A model generated the notes under the pieces. That model was given only the letters and a program-made list of their open reading frames with translations, was not told where the DNA came from and ran no database searches. This document shows, one piece after another, positions 12,001 through 22,023 of a stretch of DNA of 64,000 nt. This DNA comes from Blastomyces gilchristii SLH14081 (taxonomy: Eukaryota; Ascomycota; Eurotiomycetes; Onygenales; Ajellomycetaceae). The position numbers and the translations under genes are program-made. The number at the start of each line of letters is the position of its first letter. Position 1 is the stretch's first letter. The DNA lies in NCBI RefSeq assembly GCF_000003855.2, contig NW_003101671.1, positions 1,494,695 through 1,558,694 of the forward strand, in the 5' to 3' direction.

Positions 12001-12560
12001 TTATACTTTATAAGCTTAATATACAGTTCTATCTTATCTAAGATCTTTAGTATAGTTTATATATACTCAGTATATTCTTTCTTCTTCACAGATTACATTA
12101 TCACATTATTCAGATATATTATTATAAAGATATTCAGATATATATGAAGTATTTTATTAATAAAAGACTGAAATACTGCAGAGATATTAGTCAAATCAAA
12201 AGATATTACTAGATATTCAAATAGTCTCAGTATGATTTTAAAGACTGTCTTTCATTTATTCTCAGACTGTATTCACAGCTGTGTATATATATTAATTATA
12301 TTCAGTTATATAAATATAACAGCTTCTGTGAGACAGTTGATCACATTCTCAATCAGAAACAGAGAATAGTAACTCTTTATAGTCTTAAAGTTCATATTAC
12401 AGTAGTTTATATATAATCTGAAATCTTCATTCTTCTTATTTATAAATATCACAGAGACTTTTACAGAGATATGTAAAGATTAGATAAAGTCATTCTTTAA
12501 ATTCTTCTTTATATAAGTCTGCAAGATCTCTGTCTCATAATAAGAGAGTGTATAGATTAA
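9010..12560 (-). pseudogene. A2 pol remnant (RT, RNase H, integrase, chromodomain), split by C2
   Basis: By collinearity with A4 and A1, reading leftwards: RT about 12560-11800, RNase H about 11660-11250, integrase about 10900-9200, chromodomain about 9200-9010. C2 interrupts the integrase core at 9941-10436. No long open frame survives. A short patch at 9895-9940 does not resemble the other A copies. Confidence 0.75.
9941..10436 (+). mobile_element. C2: non-coding TIR element, hAT-like
   Basis: 496 bp from TAGACTGACC to GCCAGTCTA, same family and orientation as C1. Inserted in the integrase region of A2. The flanking octamers (TCGTGAAG / CTTGTAAC) do not match well, partly because the left flank is anomalous. 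Confidence 0.8.
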
Positions 12561-12799
12561 TTCTCAGAAGAGTTTCTACTCTTCTATTAACTCTATTATC
12601 AGATTCTTCTCACAGTGAGATAAAAGCTCAGCTATCTTAGTTAAACTGAATATCTCTATAAGATATCAGTATTTCTCTGATATCTGAAGCTTAGTTTTTA
12701 TAACTGTGAAGTTCTCAGATAATTGTAAAGTTATTATATAGATGAGCTTATCTTCTTTAATTATCTCTAAAGTATCAACTGATTCTATCTTTATAAGTA

Positions 12800-14204
12800 A
12801 GTCTGTTAACACTGATTGAAAGTATAAATCTAACTTATGAACAGCTATGTGTGAATTATATCTTTAAAGTTATACAAGTCTTAAGTACATATCATCTATA
12901 CTGTCTGTGATAATCACAGTTTTTATAAATCTTCTTCAGATTTCAGAGAGATCTTATAATTCAAAGACAACTCTTATAAGTCTCTCAGCTCTCAGATCTG
13001 AGTTCTCATACTCTGTTTATTATAAGAGCAGATTTTCAGTTTGTATCACTTAGTTTATTCACTTTATAAGCTTTAGAAACACTATAGTGATCTAGAATCT
13101 CAAGTTTATTAATACTTTTCATACTAATAAGACAGCAGTGCTACAGTGCAGTCTCTTCTTATAAGTATATATTTTCATTGAAATAGTAACTGATTCAGAT
13201 GTCAGCTTTAAGACTCTTACGAAGACTGTTACTGACTCTGTCTGTAACTTCTTAAATTTCTATTTTAATTTATTCAGACAGTTTGTATGAAGGGATTCTG
13301 ATTTAAAATAGATAAAGTAAAGATTCTTTTTCTTAGTCTCTCTATTATAGACTCTATTTATAAGAGCTTATGAAACTCTCTCTCTCTACTTAATAGTCAG
13401 ATATGAATCTCTCTATATCTTATTTTCTTTTTTCAGTAAATCTGTTCTCTATTGTTATAACTTTTATAGAGTTAATTAATAATTCACTCTTTACAGATCT
13501 GTAACTCTCACAGTGATCTGTAGACAGTGAATAAGAGTTATCAGTTTCTTTAGAGTTAAGAACTTAGAGTCTTATTTAATAAGCTTGTTCTATATATCTT
13601 TATTCAGTCTCTTTATAAATATCATTATTCAGATCTTATTTCAGAGCTCTGTTTTCACAGATCTCAATTCATATCATAATTATATAAAGTACTGTGAGTA
13701 GTCTTTATCAGATTTCTCATCTCTTTTTCTAATATTAATAATCACAGTTCAGTTGTTCTCTGTTCAGCTCACAGAGTCTCTTAACTTATTCTCTAGATAG
13801 ATCTTGAGAATGAAGCAGTGAAATCTCTTATAATTATTCTCTAGATAGTTCAGTCAATTCTTAATTTTAGTGTAGTAGAGATCTGTTATTATATAGATAA
13901 TAGCTTCTTCATCTTGCATATCACATAGTCAGACTTATGAGTCAATGTTAAATGTAAACTTGTAAAAGCATTTATAAATTGTAGTTCAGTAGATAATCTT
14001 AAGTAGTCACAGCTTAAGAAAGTTTCTTTTCAGTTCATAGATATCTCTGAAAATCATGTCTAGAGACTCAGTTCAAGAGTGTTTATAAGCAGTAAATATT
14101 TCTTATAGAAAAATACCTTAGTCTTATAGAAAATACTCAAGAATGTTCTTCACTGAGATTGATTTATTTATAAATTCAGAGAGTTTCTCTATCACAGATA
14201 CAGA
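12800..14204 (-). pseudogene. A2 gag-region remnant
   Basis: Minus-strand sequence collinear with the gag regions of A4 (31080-32480) and A5 (39880-41350). C3 interrupts it at its upstream end. Assignment rests on position between the 5' LTR/leader and RT; no clear capsid or zinc-knuckle motif can be read in the damaged sequence. Confidence 0.6.
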
Positions 14205-14731
14205 TAGACTGGCCGCTGAGATTATGAATTTCACATTTGATTTCATTTGATCTGGTTTCATACATTTCTTGGTGTGAATCCCGCTGGGACTAATCATTAA
14301 AAAAACATGCAAAGTGACTATATATCAGATCTCAAATGAGATCATGACTTAGAAAAAATAAGAAAGTAATTCTATTTGATCTCATTTAGTTTCATTCTTA
14401 GTATAAAGTTACTAATTTTAGACATTTTAAGGTTTTTTTAGACTATTTTTAATTTTTTAAAAAGTAATGCTTTTTAGTAACACTTAAATGAGATTTAAAG
14501 TCATTTAAAGCAATAAAAATAATTTAAATTAAGAAGTGAAAATCATGATCTCATTTGGAAAATGTGATACGAGTAGACAGTAAGTCTCACTGAGACAGTA
14601 TGAAATTACTATATAATCTTAAAATCATGTAATGAGATCATTTGAATTGATAATAAGACTATCAAAAAATCTAGTCCTGGTCTCAGACACAGTCACACGG
14701 TCAGTCTAGACACTGTCACACAGTCAGTCTA
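14205..14731 (-). mobile_element. C3: non-coding TIR element with a duplicated terminus
   Basis: Starts TAGACTGGCC and reaches the usual GGTCAGTCTA end at 14708, then a further 23 bp repeats that terminus and ends CAGTCAGTCTA at 14731. Flanks are GATACAGA and GATACAAA, an 8-bp duplication with one G/A change that borders the outer terminus, so the duplication was inside the mobile unit. The empty site reads GATGCAGA in A4. Confidence 0.85.
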
Positions 14732-14912
14732 GATACAAAGAATGATATTCTGTAAATAATTGATTAGTTCTCTGAGACTTCTTTTATAGAAGTTATTCAT
14801 GATTCAGATAACTACTTCTGAGTATCTGTAGTAGAGTTTGCGGAGATTGAAGAATATGAGTTTCTAGTTCTTTTGATTATAATAGACAGTTGCTGACTGA
14901 TAGAGCTTCAAA

Positions 14913-15171
14913 TATAAGAATAAGTACTCACAGACAATTATTCAAATGTTTGCAGATTGACATGATATGTACTGTTAACTACTAGAAGTATTCATAGTAG
15001 AAAGATAAAATATAGAGATTAAAATATATAATAGTATTCAAGCTGAGTTGTGAATAGTAGTCGCGAACTTTAGTCTATATAGTTGTGTGTAGTCAAGAGC
15101 TGCTAACTCTATTGATTACATGAGAGATAGAAATAGAGGTAAAGAATTCGTGAGAAGCGGGATTTCTTACA
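14913..15171 (-). repeat. A2 5' LTR
   Basis: Starts TATAAGAATAAG (ancestral TGTAAG) and ends GATTTCTTACA. It keeps GC-containing stretches such as GTGAGAAGCGGG better than the partner LTR at 6795. Confidence 0.9.
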
Positions 15172-15176
15172 AGCTA

Positions 15177-15270
15177 TTAGAAAAACTCTGAGAACTAAAA
15201 GTTCTTAGATAGATGTCATAGTCTCTGACTATATACATCTATAATTGAAGAATAATAATAATAATAATAA
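15177..15270 (+). mobile_element. D1: LINE 3' terminus
   Basis: Last part of the LINE 3' UTR after the A2 insertion: the hairpin segment (about 15186-15209), ATAATTGAAG, and an (AAT)n tail at 15250-15270. It matches the ends of D3 (27924-28007) and D2 (54361-54445). Directly after the tail, family A sequence (A3) begins. Confidence 0.88.
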
Positions 15271-17634
15271 TCATGCAACTGAATCACATCACTGATAAAG
15301 ATATAAGTTAAATTCTTTGACTTTAAGTCTTTATAAATAAGTATAAAGTATGTTATCTTGATGAAGCAATCTATTATTATCAGCATACTATTAAAGCAGA
15401 TATTTTATATATTCTTGCTTTTAGAGAGTCTTATAAGAGTGTTTAGTTCTAGCTATTCATAAGATTTCTGTAAGATAAGTATAAAAGTAAGTTCTTTATA
15501 TAATCTGAATTATACTATCTGTAAACTCTGATAAACAGTATAAGAATTCACTATCTTCTTTATAAATTCTTATATCTTCAGTCAGAAGTATTTTCTTATA
15601 AGTAACTCATAAGTTCTAGTATCTGTAAAATAACTCATTAGAAAAGAGTCATAATATCTTTTAATAAGTTTTATATATAGAAAGTTATTTATAAATATAT
15701 AAATTTAGCTCTCTTTTTATAAGAGACTATGTAAGTTTCTTTAACTCTTTATTTCTACAGAGTTAATCTCTGTTATAAGTAGTTTCTGAATATACTGAGT
15801 ATATTTATTCTTCAGTTATAGTTCTGATAATCTGAATAGAAGATCTTATAAAAACTTATACTCTGTTTTCTCTTATATTAGATCTTTTATAGTACTTCTC
15901 AAAGTTTATAAACTCTTTAGATTATAAATACTCTCTTTAAGAATTCTCATAGAGATTCCTAGAGTATTCACTCTCAGTATTATAGAAAGTAGTTATACAG
16001 ACTTCTTTTCTCTCATCTCTCTCTTCTCTTATAAGAAATTAAGATACTCTTCAATTAATCTCTTTATAACACTTAGTTTAAGTATCTTATAAAGTCTTTC
16101 TATCTTCTCTAGTCTCTCTGTATGTATTATTCTAATCTTCTTAATATAGTCAGATCTGTGAATAAATTCATCTACTAAGTTCTTAGTTTTCTTAATATAC
16201 TCTATTTTAAATCAGAACTCACTCAGTTTCTGACTCAGTAGATCTGTTATTATAAGAGTTTCTTAATTGAAGTAAACTATTATAAGCTATTATAATCAGT
16301 TTTAATAGTAATCACTGTTATAAGACTCTTAAAGTAGTGATATCAGTAATAAAAGAATTTCACTATTATAAGAAACTTATGATTATAAATATTATAGTTA
16401 ATCTTTATAAGTTATATCTTCTATGAGAAAAAGATTACTGAAACTCAGTTCTCATTTAACTATAGTTATAAGATTATTTCTGAAATTATAAAGAAGAAGA
16501 TATCTATCTTTAATCTAATTAAAAGTAAGAGATTAAAAAACAGTATCATTATATCTATGAATATCTATTTCAATTTTATAAAGATTTTATAAGCTTTTAA
16601 AATAAGAAAGTTCTTACAGCTCTTTTTTCTTAACAATCTTTTTATTCTTCATTTATAAAATAACTTTTTCTTATTTTCACTTTTCAGTATATCTGTAAGA
16701 GTCAAGAAGATTCTTATATATATAAAGATAAATTATTTATAGAAATTTATTAAACTCAAAAAGATCTGAATTTTATAAATACTAGTTAACTCTGATTATA
16801 ATAGAACAGTCTTAATTTATAAAGATTTCATCTGAATATTATCTGCAGTAATTACATATTCTAGAAAATTAATTTAATAGATACTATAGTTATACTTTAT
16901 AAACTTAATATACAGTTCTGTCTTATCTAAGATCTTTAGTATAGTTTATATATACTTAGTATATTCTTTCTTCTATACAGAGTATATTATCACATCATTC
17001 AGATATATTATCACAAAGATATTTAGATATATATAAAGTATTTTATTAATAAAAGACTGAAATACTGCAGAGATATTAGTTAAAATAAAAGATATTACTA
17101 GATATTTAAACAATTTCAAGATAGTTTTAAAGATAGTCTTTTATTCATCTTCAGACTATATTCACAGCTGTGATAATATATTAATTATATTTAATTATAT
17201 GAATGTAACAGCTTTTATAAGACAGTTAATTATATTCTTAATTAGAGATAGAGAGTAGTGACTCTTTATAATTTTAAAGTTCAGATTATAGTAATTTATA
17301 TATAATCTGAAATTTTTATTCTTCTTCTTTATAAATATTACAGAGACATCTGTGAAGATCTATAAGAGTTAGATAAAGTTATTCTTCAGATTCTTTTTTA
17401 TATAAGTCTGCAGAGCTTCTATCTTATAATAAAAGAGCTTATAGATTAATTTTTTAGAAGAGTTTCTATTCTTCTATTAAATTTATTATTAGATTCTTTT
17501 TATAATAAAATAGAAGTTTAACTATCTTAGCTTAACTAAATATCTCTGTAAGATCTCAGTATTTCTCTAATCTTTAAAACTTAGTTTTCATGATTATAAT
17601 GTTCTTAGATATTTATAAAGTTATTATATAGATA
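15271..17634 (-). mobile_element. A3: family A chromovirus, right part of pol, first segment
   Basis: Minus-strand family A sequence that starts within the integrase core and reads back through integrase, RNase H and RT. It is cut at 17634 by A4 and resumes at 32910. It has no LTRs in the window and is the most degraded copy: no frame over 60 codons remains. The target pentamer AGATA at its right edge is repeated after A4. Confidence 0.85.
15271..17634 (-). pseudogene. A3 pol remnant
   Basis: Same domain order as A4 (28670-31020) by direct alignment. Integrase core about 15271-15500, RNase H about 16200-16600, RT about 16740-17450. Densely stopped. Confidence 0.7.
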
Positions 17635-17891
17635 TGTAAGAATAAGTACTTTCAGGCGATTATTCAGGTGTTACAGCTTGGCGTGATATGTACTGTTAAC
17701 TACTAGAAGTATTCACAGTAGAAAGATAAAATGTAGAGATTAAATGTATAATAGCATTCAAGCTGAGTTATGAATAGTATTTGTGAACTCCAGTCTATAT
17801 AGTTGTGTGTAGTCAAGGGCTGCTAACTCTATTGATTACATGAGAGATAGAAATAGAAGTAAAGAATTCACAGAGAGTGAGATTTCTTACA
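17635..17891 (-). repeat. A4 3' LTR
   Basis: 257 bp, TGTAAGAATAAG to GATTTCTTACA. Pyrimidine-rich TTTCTCTCTCTCT to its right is the complement of the polypurine tract. Confidence 0.93.
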
Positions 17892-18539
17892 TATTTCTCT
17901 CTCTCTAAGACTTCATCTGTGAAGTCTTTCACTGAGTGACTTTATAGAATCAGCTCAGCACTGCAGTGATACTCACTAAAAACTCTTGATATCTATAAAA
18001 AATCTCAGTGAGGAAAAATCCCTTGTTATTATAAAGAGAAAAGAGTCTGTCACTTGATTTCTTATTTCATGAGATTCTTTGTAATCTATAGATTCTTCTC
18101 TGACTATTATGCAGATTCATCTTGCATCTTTTATATAGAAGAGTTTTAGTTGACTCTTAATCATTTTCATGAGATTCTTGTGTGATTATCACACAGATTC
18201 ATCTCACAGATGAATCACTCTCTATGAGATTACTCTCATCAAAGAGAAGTATTTATGAGTTAATCTTTCACTCATTCTTATGAATCATTGTTCTTTGACA
18301 CTGTAGAATTGTGAGGAATTTTTCATTCTTTCATTAACTCTGTAGAATTATAGAATCAAGATATCTGCAGTCTGCAATCACTCTTTGTAGTTATATAGAA
18401 AGATTTAGATCTGTAATTCATAATCACTCTTTATTTACTAGAGTGATCTGACTGTTCTGTAGAATTATTCACAGTGTAAGTAAATCTCTCTAGAGTAGTA
18501 TAAATATCTCAGATCTGTCTATAGAATCTTATCTTCTTT

Positions 18540-19062
18540 TCTCTTTTTCTATAACAGCTCTCATTCTCATAAACTGTGAATATTCTTATTTATTCACAAA
18601 GTGTTTTCATTCAGATGATAGAGAGAGAGTATTTCTGACAATGTCTGTATATTGATTCAAGAACTTCTCAAGAATAAAAATTTTTTTTAATTTCAATATC
18701 TTATAAACAATGTCTGATTATTACTGCACTTCTTATAAGTGTTCTTATAACTTCTCTGATTACTTTTTACTAGCTCATGAAGCAGAGATATCACTGTTTA
18801 TAACAGTATCTTCATCTCTCTCAGTCTTATCATCACACTCAATCTTCAGATCAGCAGTCAATCTCATATCTCTTTCAGATCAGTTTCTGACTTTATACAG
18901 TGCAGTCTTCTTCTTTACTGTAAGTCTTCTCATAAGTAATTTCTTACAGACTCTAGCTGATAGTTCTTGTAAAGCTTCTGATTTTGTCAGTGTCTTCTGC
19001 AGTCTCACAGGTCTACAATCACTCTCTCTCTGCCTGTACAATCTCTGACTAGATATATACAA
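18540..19062 (-). pseudogene. A4 possible third ORF
   Basis: Minus-strand frame beginning at 19062 with 60 stop-free codons, closely matching the A1 frame at 2865 (shared segments such as KTLTKSEALQEL and SERDMRLTADLKIEC). Lys/Arg/Glu-rich, probably helical, no recognised domain. The longer plus-strand frame over the same place (18710-19048) is its shadow. Confidence 0.4.
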
Positions 19063-19136
19063 ATATGTCTAGATTCTCTATCAATGGTTCTCACACTGCA
19101 GCGCATTTCTGCAATGTCATTGTCAATGAGAGATGA

Positions 19137-19149
19137 GTTTCTGAGTACC
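19137..19149. repeat. SINE target-site duplication, left copy
   Basis: GTTTCTGAGTACC, repeated exactly at 19527-19539. Uninterrupted counterparts exist in A1, A2 and A5. Confidence 0.95.
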
Positions 19150-19156
19150 GCCCCGG

Positions 19157-19167
19157 TGGCCGAATGG
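19157..19167 (+). promoter_or_regulatory. SINE Pol III A box
   Basis: TGGCCGAATGG, fitting the tRNA A-box consensus TRGCNNAGYNGG with small deviation, about 7 bases into the element. Confidence 0.8.
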
Positions 19168-19216
19168 TTAATACGGCCACCTGGTAGCACCTTGGCGTGG
19201 GAAACCAAGGCGCGTG

Positions 19217-19227
19217 GGTTCGAAACC
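19217..19227 (+). promoter_or_regulatory. SINE Pol III B box
   Basis: GGTTCGAAACC, an exact match to GGTTCGANNCC, inside a T-arm stem (GTGGG/CCCGC). Its 60-base distance from the A box is normal for a tRNA promoter. Confidence 0.9.
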
Positions 19228-19526
19228 CGCAGGGGATACATTAAATCCAGAACTCAAGCACCTCAGGTTTCTAATAAATACAGAGGTGTACAAGTCGCTT
19301 CAATGAATTGCTCTATGTTCCTGGGCTGGGAAGTTATTATCACATGTATCTAATTGTCACTTCTTTGTATTTTTCTATGTTCTTGTTATCTTAGCATGGT
19401 CTCAACACCTGTATTTCCTCCTGTATAATTAACACTTGACCTGTATTTAACATCACGCAAGGACTCATCATAAGCTCCGCTTGCATATAAGTATAATGGA
19501 AGAATAATAATAATAATAATAATAAA

Positions 19527-19539
19527 GTTTCTGAGTACC
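19527..19539. repeat. SINE target-site duplication, right copy
   Basis: GTTTCTGAGTACC, identical to 19137-19149; directly follows the (AAT)n tail. Confidence 0.95.
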
Positions 19540-20378
19540 TGCAAAATCCAGGTAATTAAGACAATGTGAATATCATGAATTTGTGACAGAAGTTGATCTG
19601 AGCAGATGAGTCTTCTCTTTATATCTTAATTATTTTCAGGCTGAATACTTCAGCACAACTGAGAGAGTGAACATAGCTTTGTAAGAAGTATCTAGTTTCA
19701 TGCATAGATGATCAGCTCTCAAGACTCTGCTATAACTGTGTATATTCTGATATTCAGCTTCTCTGAAGTCTGTGCATTTCTGACAGTCTTCATATTAAAT
19801 GTAACAATTATCTGTATCACAGATATGATACTCTCTGCTTCTTTGAAGAAGAAAATTGATACTTATGAAGAGATTAAGTGTCATAGATATTAAGAATATA
19901 AGTATAGATTTTCTTTATTTTTTCTTTATTAATCTCTAAATTGTGTTTATGATTCTGTTTTTATTTTCTTATTTTTTAGCTTTAATAAGAGTATAATTTC
20001 TTCTTTTCTTTGCATATACTGCAGACTGTTCATCTCAGTAGAAACTCATCATCTTATAGACTAGAATTTATAAATAATAGTGTTAATATCTTTATTATAA
20101 TCAGATTCTTAGCAAAGATTATATTATTCTGACTTATCAGAATTTATAGTATGAAAGTTATGTCTCAGCTTCTACAGATATCTTATCTACTCAGATGATT
20201 CTCAAGTAAACTCATTCATCTTATCAGAATACTCTTATCACTGAATCTTGAATCAGAGCTTGTAATCTCACTTCTCTGAGTTAATAATTCTCTTGATCTG
20301 ATATTCTCTTTCACTCTCTAGTGCTTTGCAGATAGAGTGATGAGTCATAGAATTCTCTTCTAAGAATTCCTTATATTC
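19540..20378 (-). other. A4 spacer and chromodomain end of pol
   Basis: Continues family A after the SINE. About 19540-20130 is the pol-to-ORF3 spacer, with nothing recognisable. About 20160-20378 is the C-terminal chromodomain region of pol, separated from integrase by the LINE D3 insertion. Confidence 0.6.
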
Positions 20379-20391
20379 ATGAAGCAAAGAG
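20379..20391. repeat. LINE D3 target-site duplication, left copy
   Basis: ATGAAGCAAAGAG, repeated exactly at 28008-28020 after the (AAT)n tail. A2 shows the uninterrupted site near 9235. Confidence 0.93.
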
Positions 20392-20896
20392 CAAAAAACC
20401 GCTCCACCACAAACTCGCTCGATTTTTCGAATAAGAACCCGCCGATAGATCCATCGAAAAGCCCTCGATCATACGAGCATTTTGACCCCATCGCCGACCG
20501 CATACCCCGTGTGGTGGTGGAGTTATTCAGCCAAACGTGAACCGGACGTTGTTCGAAACTCCTGTGTGGGATTATCCCCCATTCTCCCCTACCACACCAC
20601 AACCCCGGGCCAGAGTGTCATACAAATTGTAAGGTGAAGTGACCTGGCCATATGCACCAATCTTCTCAATTTTGGAAGATCCCTGACCTGTAGTTGTGAA
20701 GATATCCGAGGAGCAATCTCCACAAAAACCCTGTCCATCTTTGATGTTTCAAAACATCAACACCAAGTCTCACCCTCATACCGTCCTTCCCAATCTGGCC
20801 CATCCCTGGCAGAAAAATACAAAAAGATATCTTGATGATAATATCAAGCACATAATCAACAGACTCTTCTGAAGTGTAATCTTCACAGTCTGTCAT
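20392..20896 (-). pseudogene. D3 antisense ORF in the LINE 5' end, broken
   Basis: Minus-strand frame homologous to the intact 61494-62057 frame of D2, here interrupted by two stops between 20602 and 20666. Both fit single transitions: Arg CGA to TGA and Trp TGG to TGA. The two halves (20666-20896 and up to 20602) are otherwise alignable with D2. No domain recognised. The opposite (LINE-sense) strand has stops shared by both copies, so the antisense frame is the better-kept one. Confidence 0.5.
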
Positions 20897-21005
20897 CAGT
20901 GTATCTAGACTTCAACACCAAGTCTCACCCTTGTACTATCTCTCTCAATCTGGCTCATCTCTGACAGAATGATACAAAAAGATACCTTGGCAACAGCATT
21001 CAATA
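20690..21005 (+). repeat. D3 5' leader monomers (two diverged tandem units)
   Basis: The segment beginning CACCAAGTCTCACCC occurs near 20760 and again near 20917, each followed by a similar stretch containing AATCTGGC and ACAAAAAGATA. Spacing is about 155 bp, as in D2. Tandem leader units often carry LINE promoters in other organisms; here that is inference. Confidence 0.7.
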
Positions 21006-21930
21006 CATAATCAGTGAACAATGAGTCAACAGCACATTAATAACTATAAAATTAGTATATTTCAAGATCTGACTGAGTCTTTGATCCCTGCACAGTGAGA
21101 TATATTAAATCTAGTTTTAATATCTCAATATTTAATAGATTCTGTAAGAAATTGAGAACAGCAATACTAGGTTTCTATTGAATTTAAGAATTAACTCTAT
21201 ATTAATATAATCATTGATAAAGTCTTCTATTTTAAGATATAAATAACTAGTTTCTCTACATCTCACTGATAATATTTATATTATTATATAGAAACAGACT
21301 TATATTCTCTATAATATCAAGACTCTGAAGAGAGAAAGTCTTGATAGAGAGTATATAGTAGTGTATATCTTAGCAGTTTCTATCTCATTCTTCTACAGCA
21401 GTCAATGCAAAAAAAAGATCTTAAAAATAGTTTTTTACTTCTCTTGAAAAAGTAAGATGTTTTTCTCTGAGTTTTATACAATATTCTTACAAAGAATTAA
21501 AAACAGAGTTATTTTCTGTTATAATTTCATATTCTTTTAAGTAAGAATTACTTTTTCAGTGACTGAAGAGCTTTTATTAATACTTAATTCTTGTTTACAC
21601 TCTTTATTAACTGATTTGAGTTGTATACTTATTGTGTGAGAAGAATTGAATAATTTAGAATAAAATTGAATAATTTTAATCAATTTCTCTGTAAAAAATT
21701 GATTTATTTTTTGTCAGTTTTTCTCTCAAAAACTGTTATATTATCTGATTTATTATCAATTGATATCATACTTTTTCTCACTGTATCTTAAGAAAGAGAT
21801 TATAAAGATTTTATTGATTTATCTTAAAAATCAATTTTAGTTTATTAGATTCTCTTCAAAAATCTAATCTAGTTACTGAACTAGTGTGAAAAAAATCAGG
21901 TATTTTATATATAAAAGTCTTTTATTCTTC
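21006..21930 (+). other. D3 LINE leader, AT-rich
   Basis: Long untranslated stretch between the monomers and the ORF1-proximal repeats, collinear with 60480-61370 in D2. No gene seen. Confidence 0.6.
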
Positions 21931-21934
21931 TTTT

Positions 21935-22020
21935 GAAACAGTCTGATCAACTTTTCAGTTGAAAACAGACTCAGAAATATCTCAATTGAAACAGTCTGAT
22001 CAATGTTTCATTGAGTGAAA
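21935..22020 (+). repeat. D3 53-bp tandem repeat before ORF1 (two units)
   Basis: GAAACAGTCTGATCAA starts at 21935 and again at 21988, spacing 53. D2 has three units with the same 53-base spacing. The last unit ends just before the ORF1 ATG at 22024. Confidence 0.8.
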
Positions 22021-22023
22021 ATA

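Larger units (their letters stand above)
6795..15171 (-). mobile_element. A2: family A chromovirus, full length, with C2 and C3 inserted
   Basis: Minus-strand element with both LTRs. Without C2 and C3 it is about 7.35 kb, close to A5 (7.26 kb). It interrupts the 3' UTR of LINE D1. Flanking pentamers are AGATA (left) and AGCTA (right), an imperfect duplication of a LINE site reading AGACA in D3. Heavily mutated throughout. Confidence 0.88.
19150..19526 (+). mobile_element. tRNA-derived SINE, intact
   Basis: 377 bp, flanked by a perfect 13-bp duplication. Head (about 19150-19238) is tRNA-like with Pol III A and B boxes, a GGCC/GGCC D-stem and a CCTTGG/CCAAGG stem. A 240-bp unrelated body follows, then a 3' end TATAATGGAAGAATAATAAT with an (AAT)n tail that matches the 3' end of the local LINE. 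It contains normal CG, CC and GG content, unlike the A4 sequence around it, so it inserted late or escaped mutation. It encodes no protein; mobilisation would need a partner LINE, and the shared tail points to family D. Confidence 0.92.

Noticed and set aside
18710..19048. 112-codon plus-strand ORF, hydrophobic in parts
   Set aside because: It is antisense to the family A frame at 18880-19062, and the hydrophobic look comes from complementing Lys/Glu-rich codons.
19150..19238. Functional tRNA gene
   Set aside because: A and B boxes are good, but the acceptor ends pair poorly, there are extra bases between the D arm and next stem, and the unit lies inside a 377-bp element with tail and target duplication.
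19005..19353. ORFs spanning the SINE edge on both strands
   Set aside because: They join SINE and family A sequence created by the insertion; no conserved protein.
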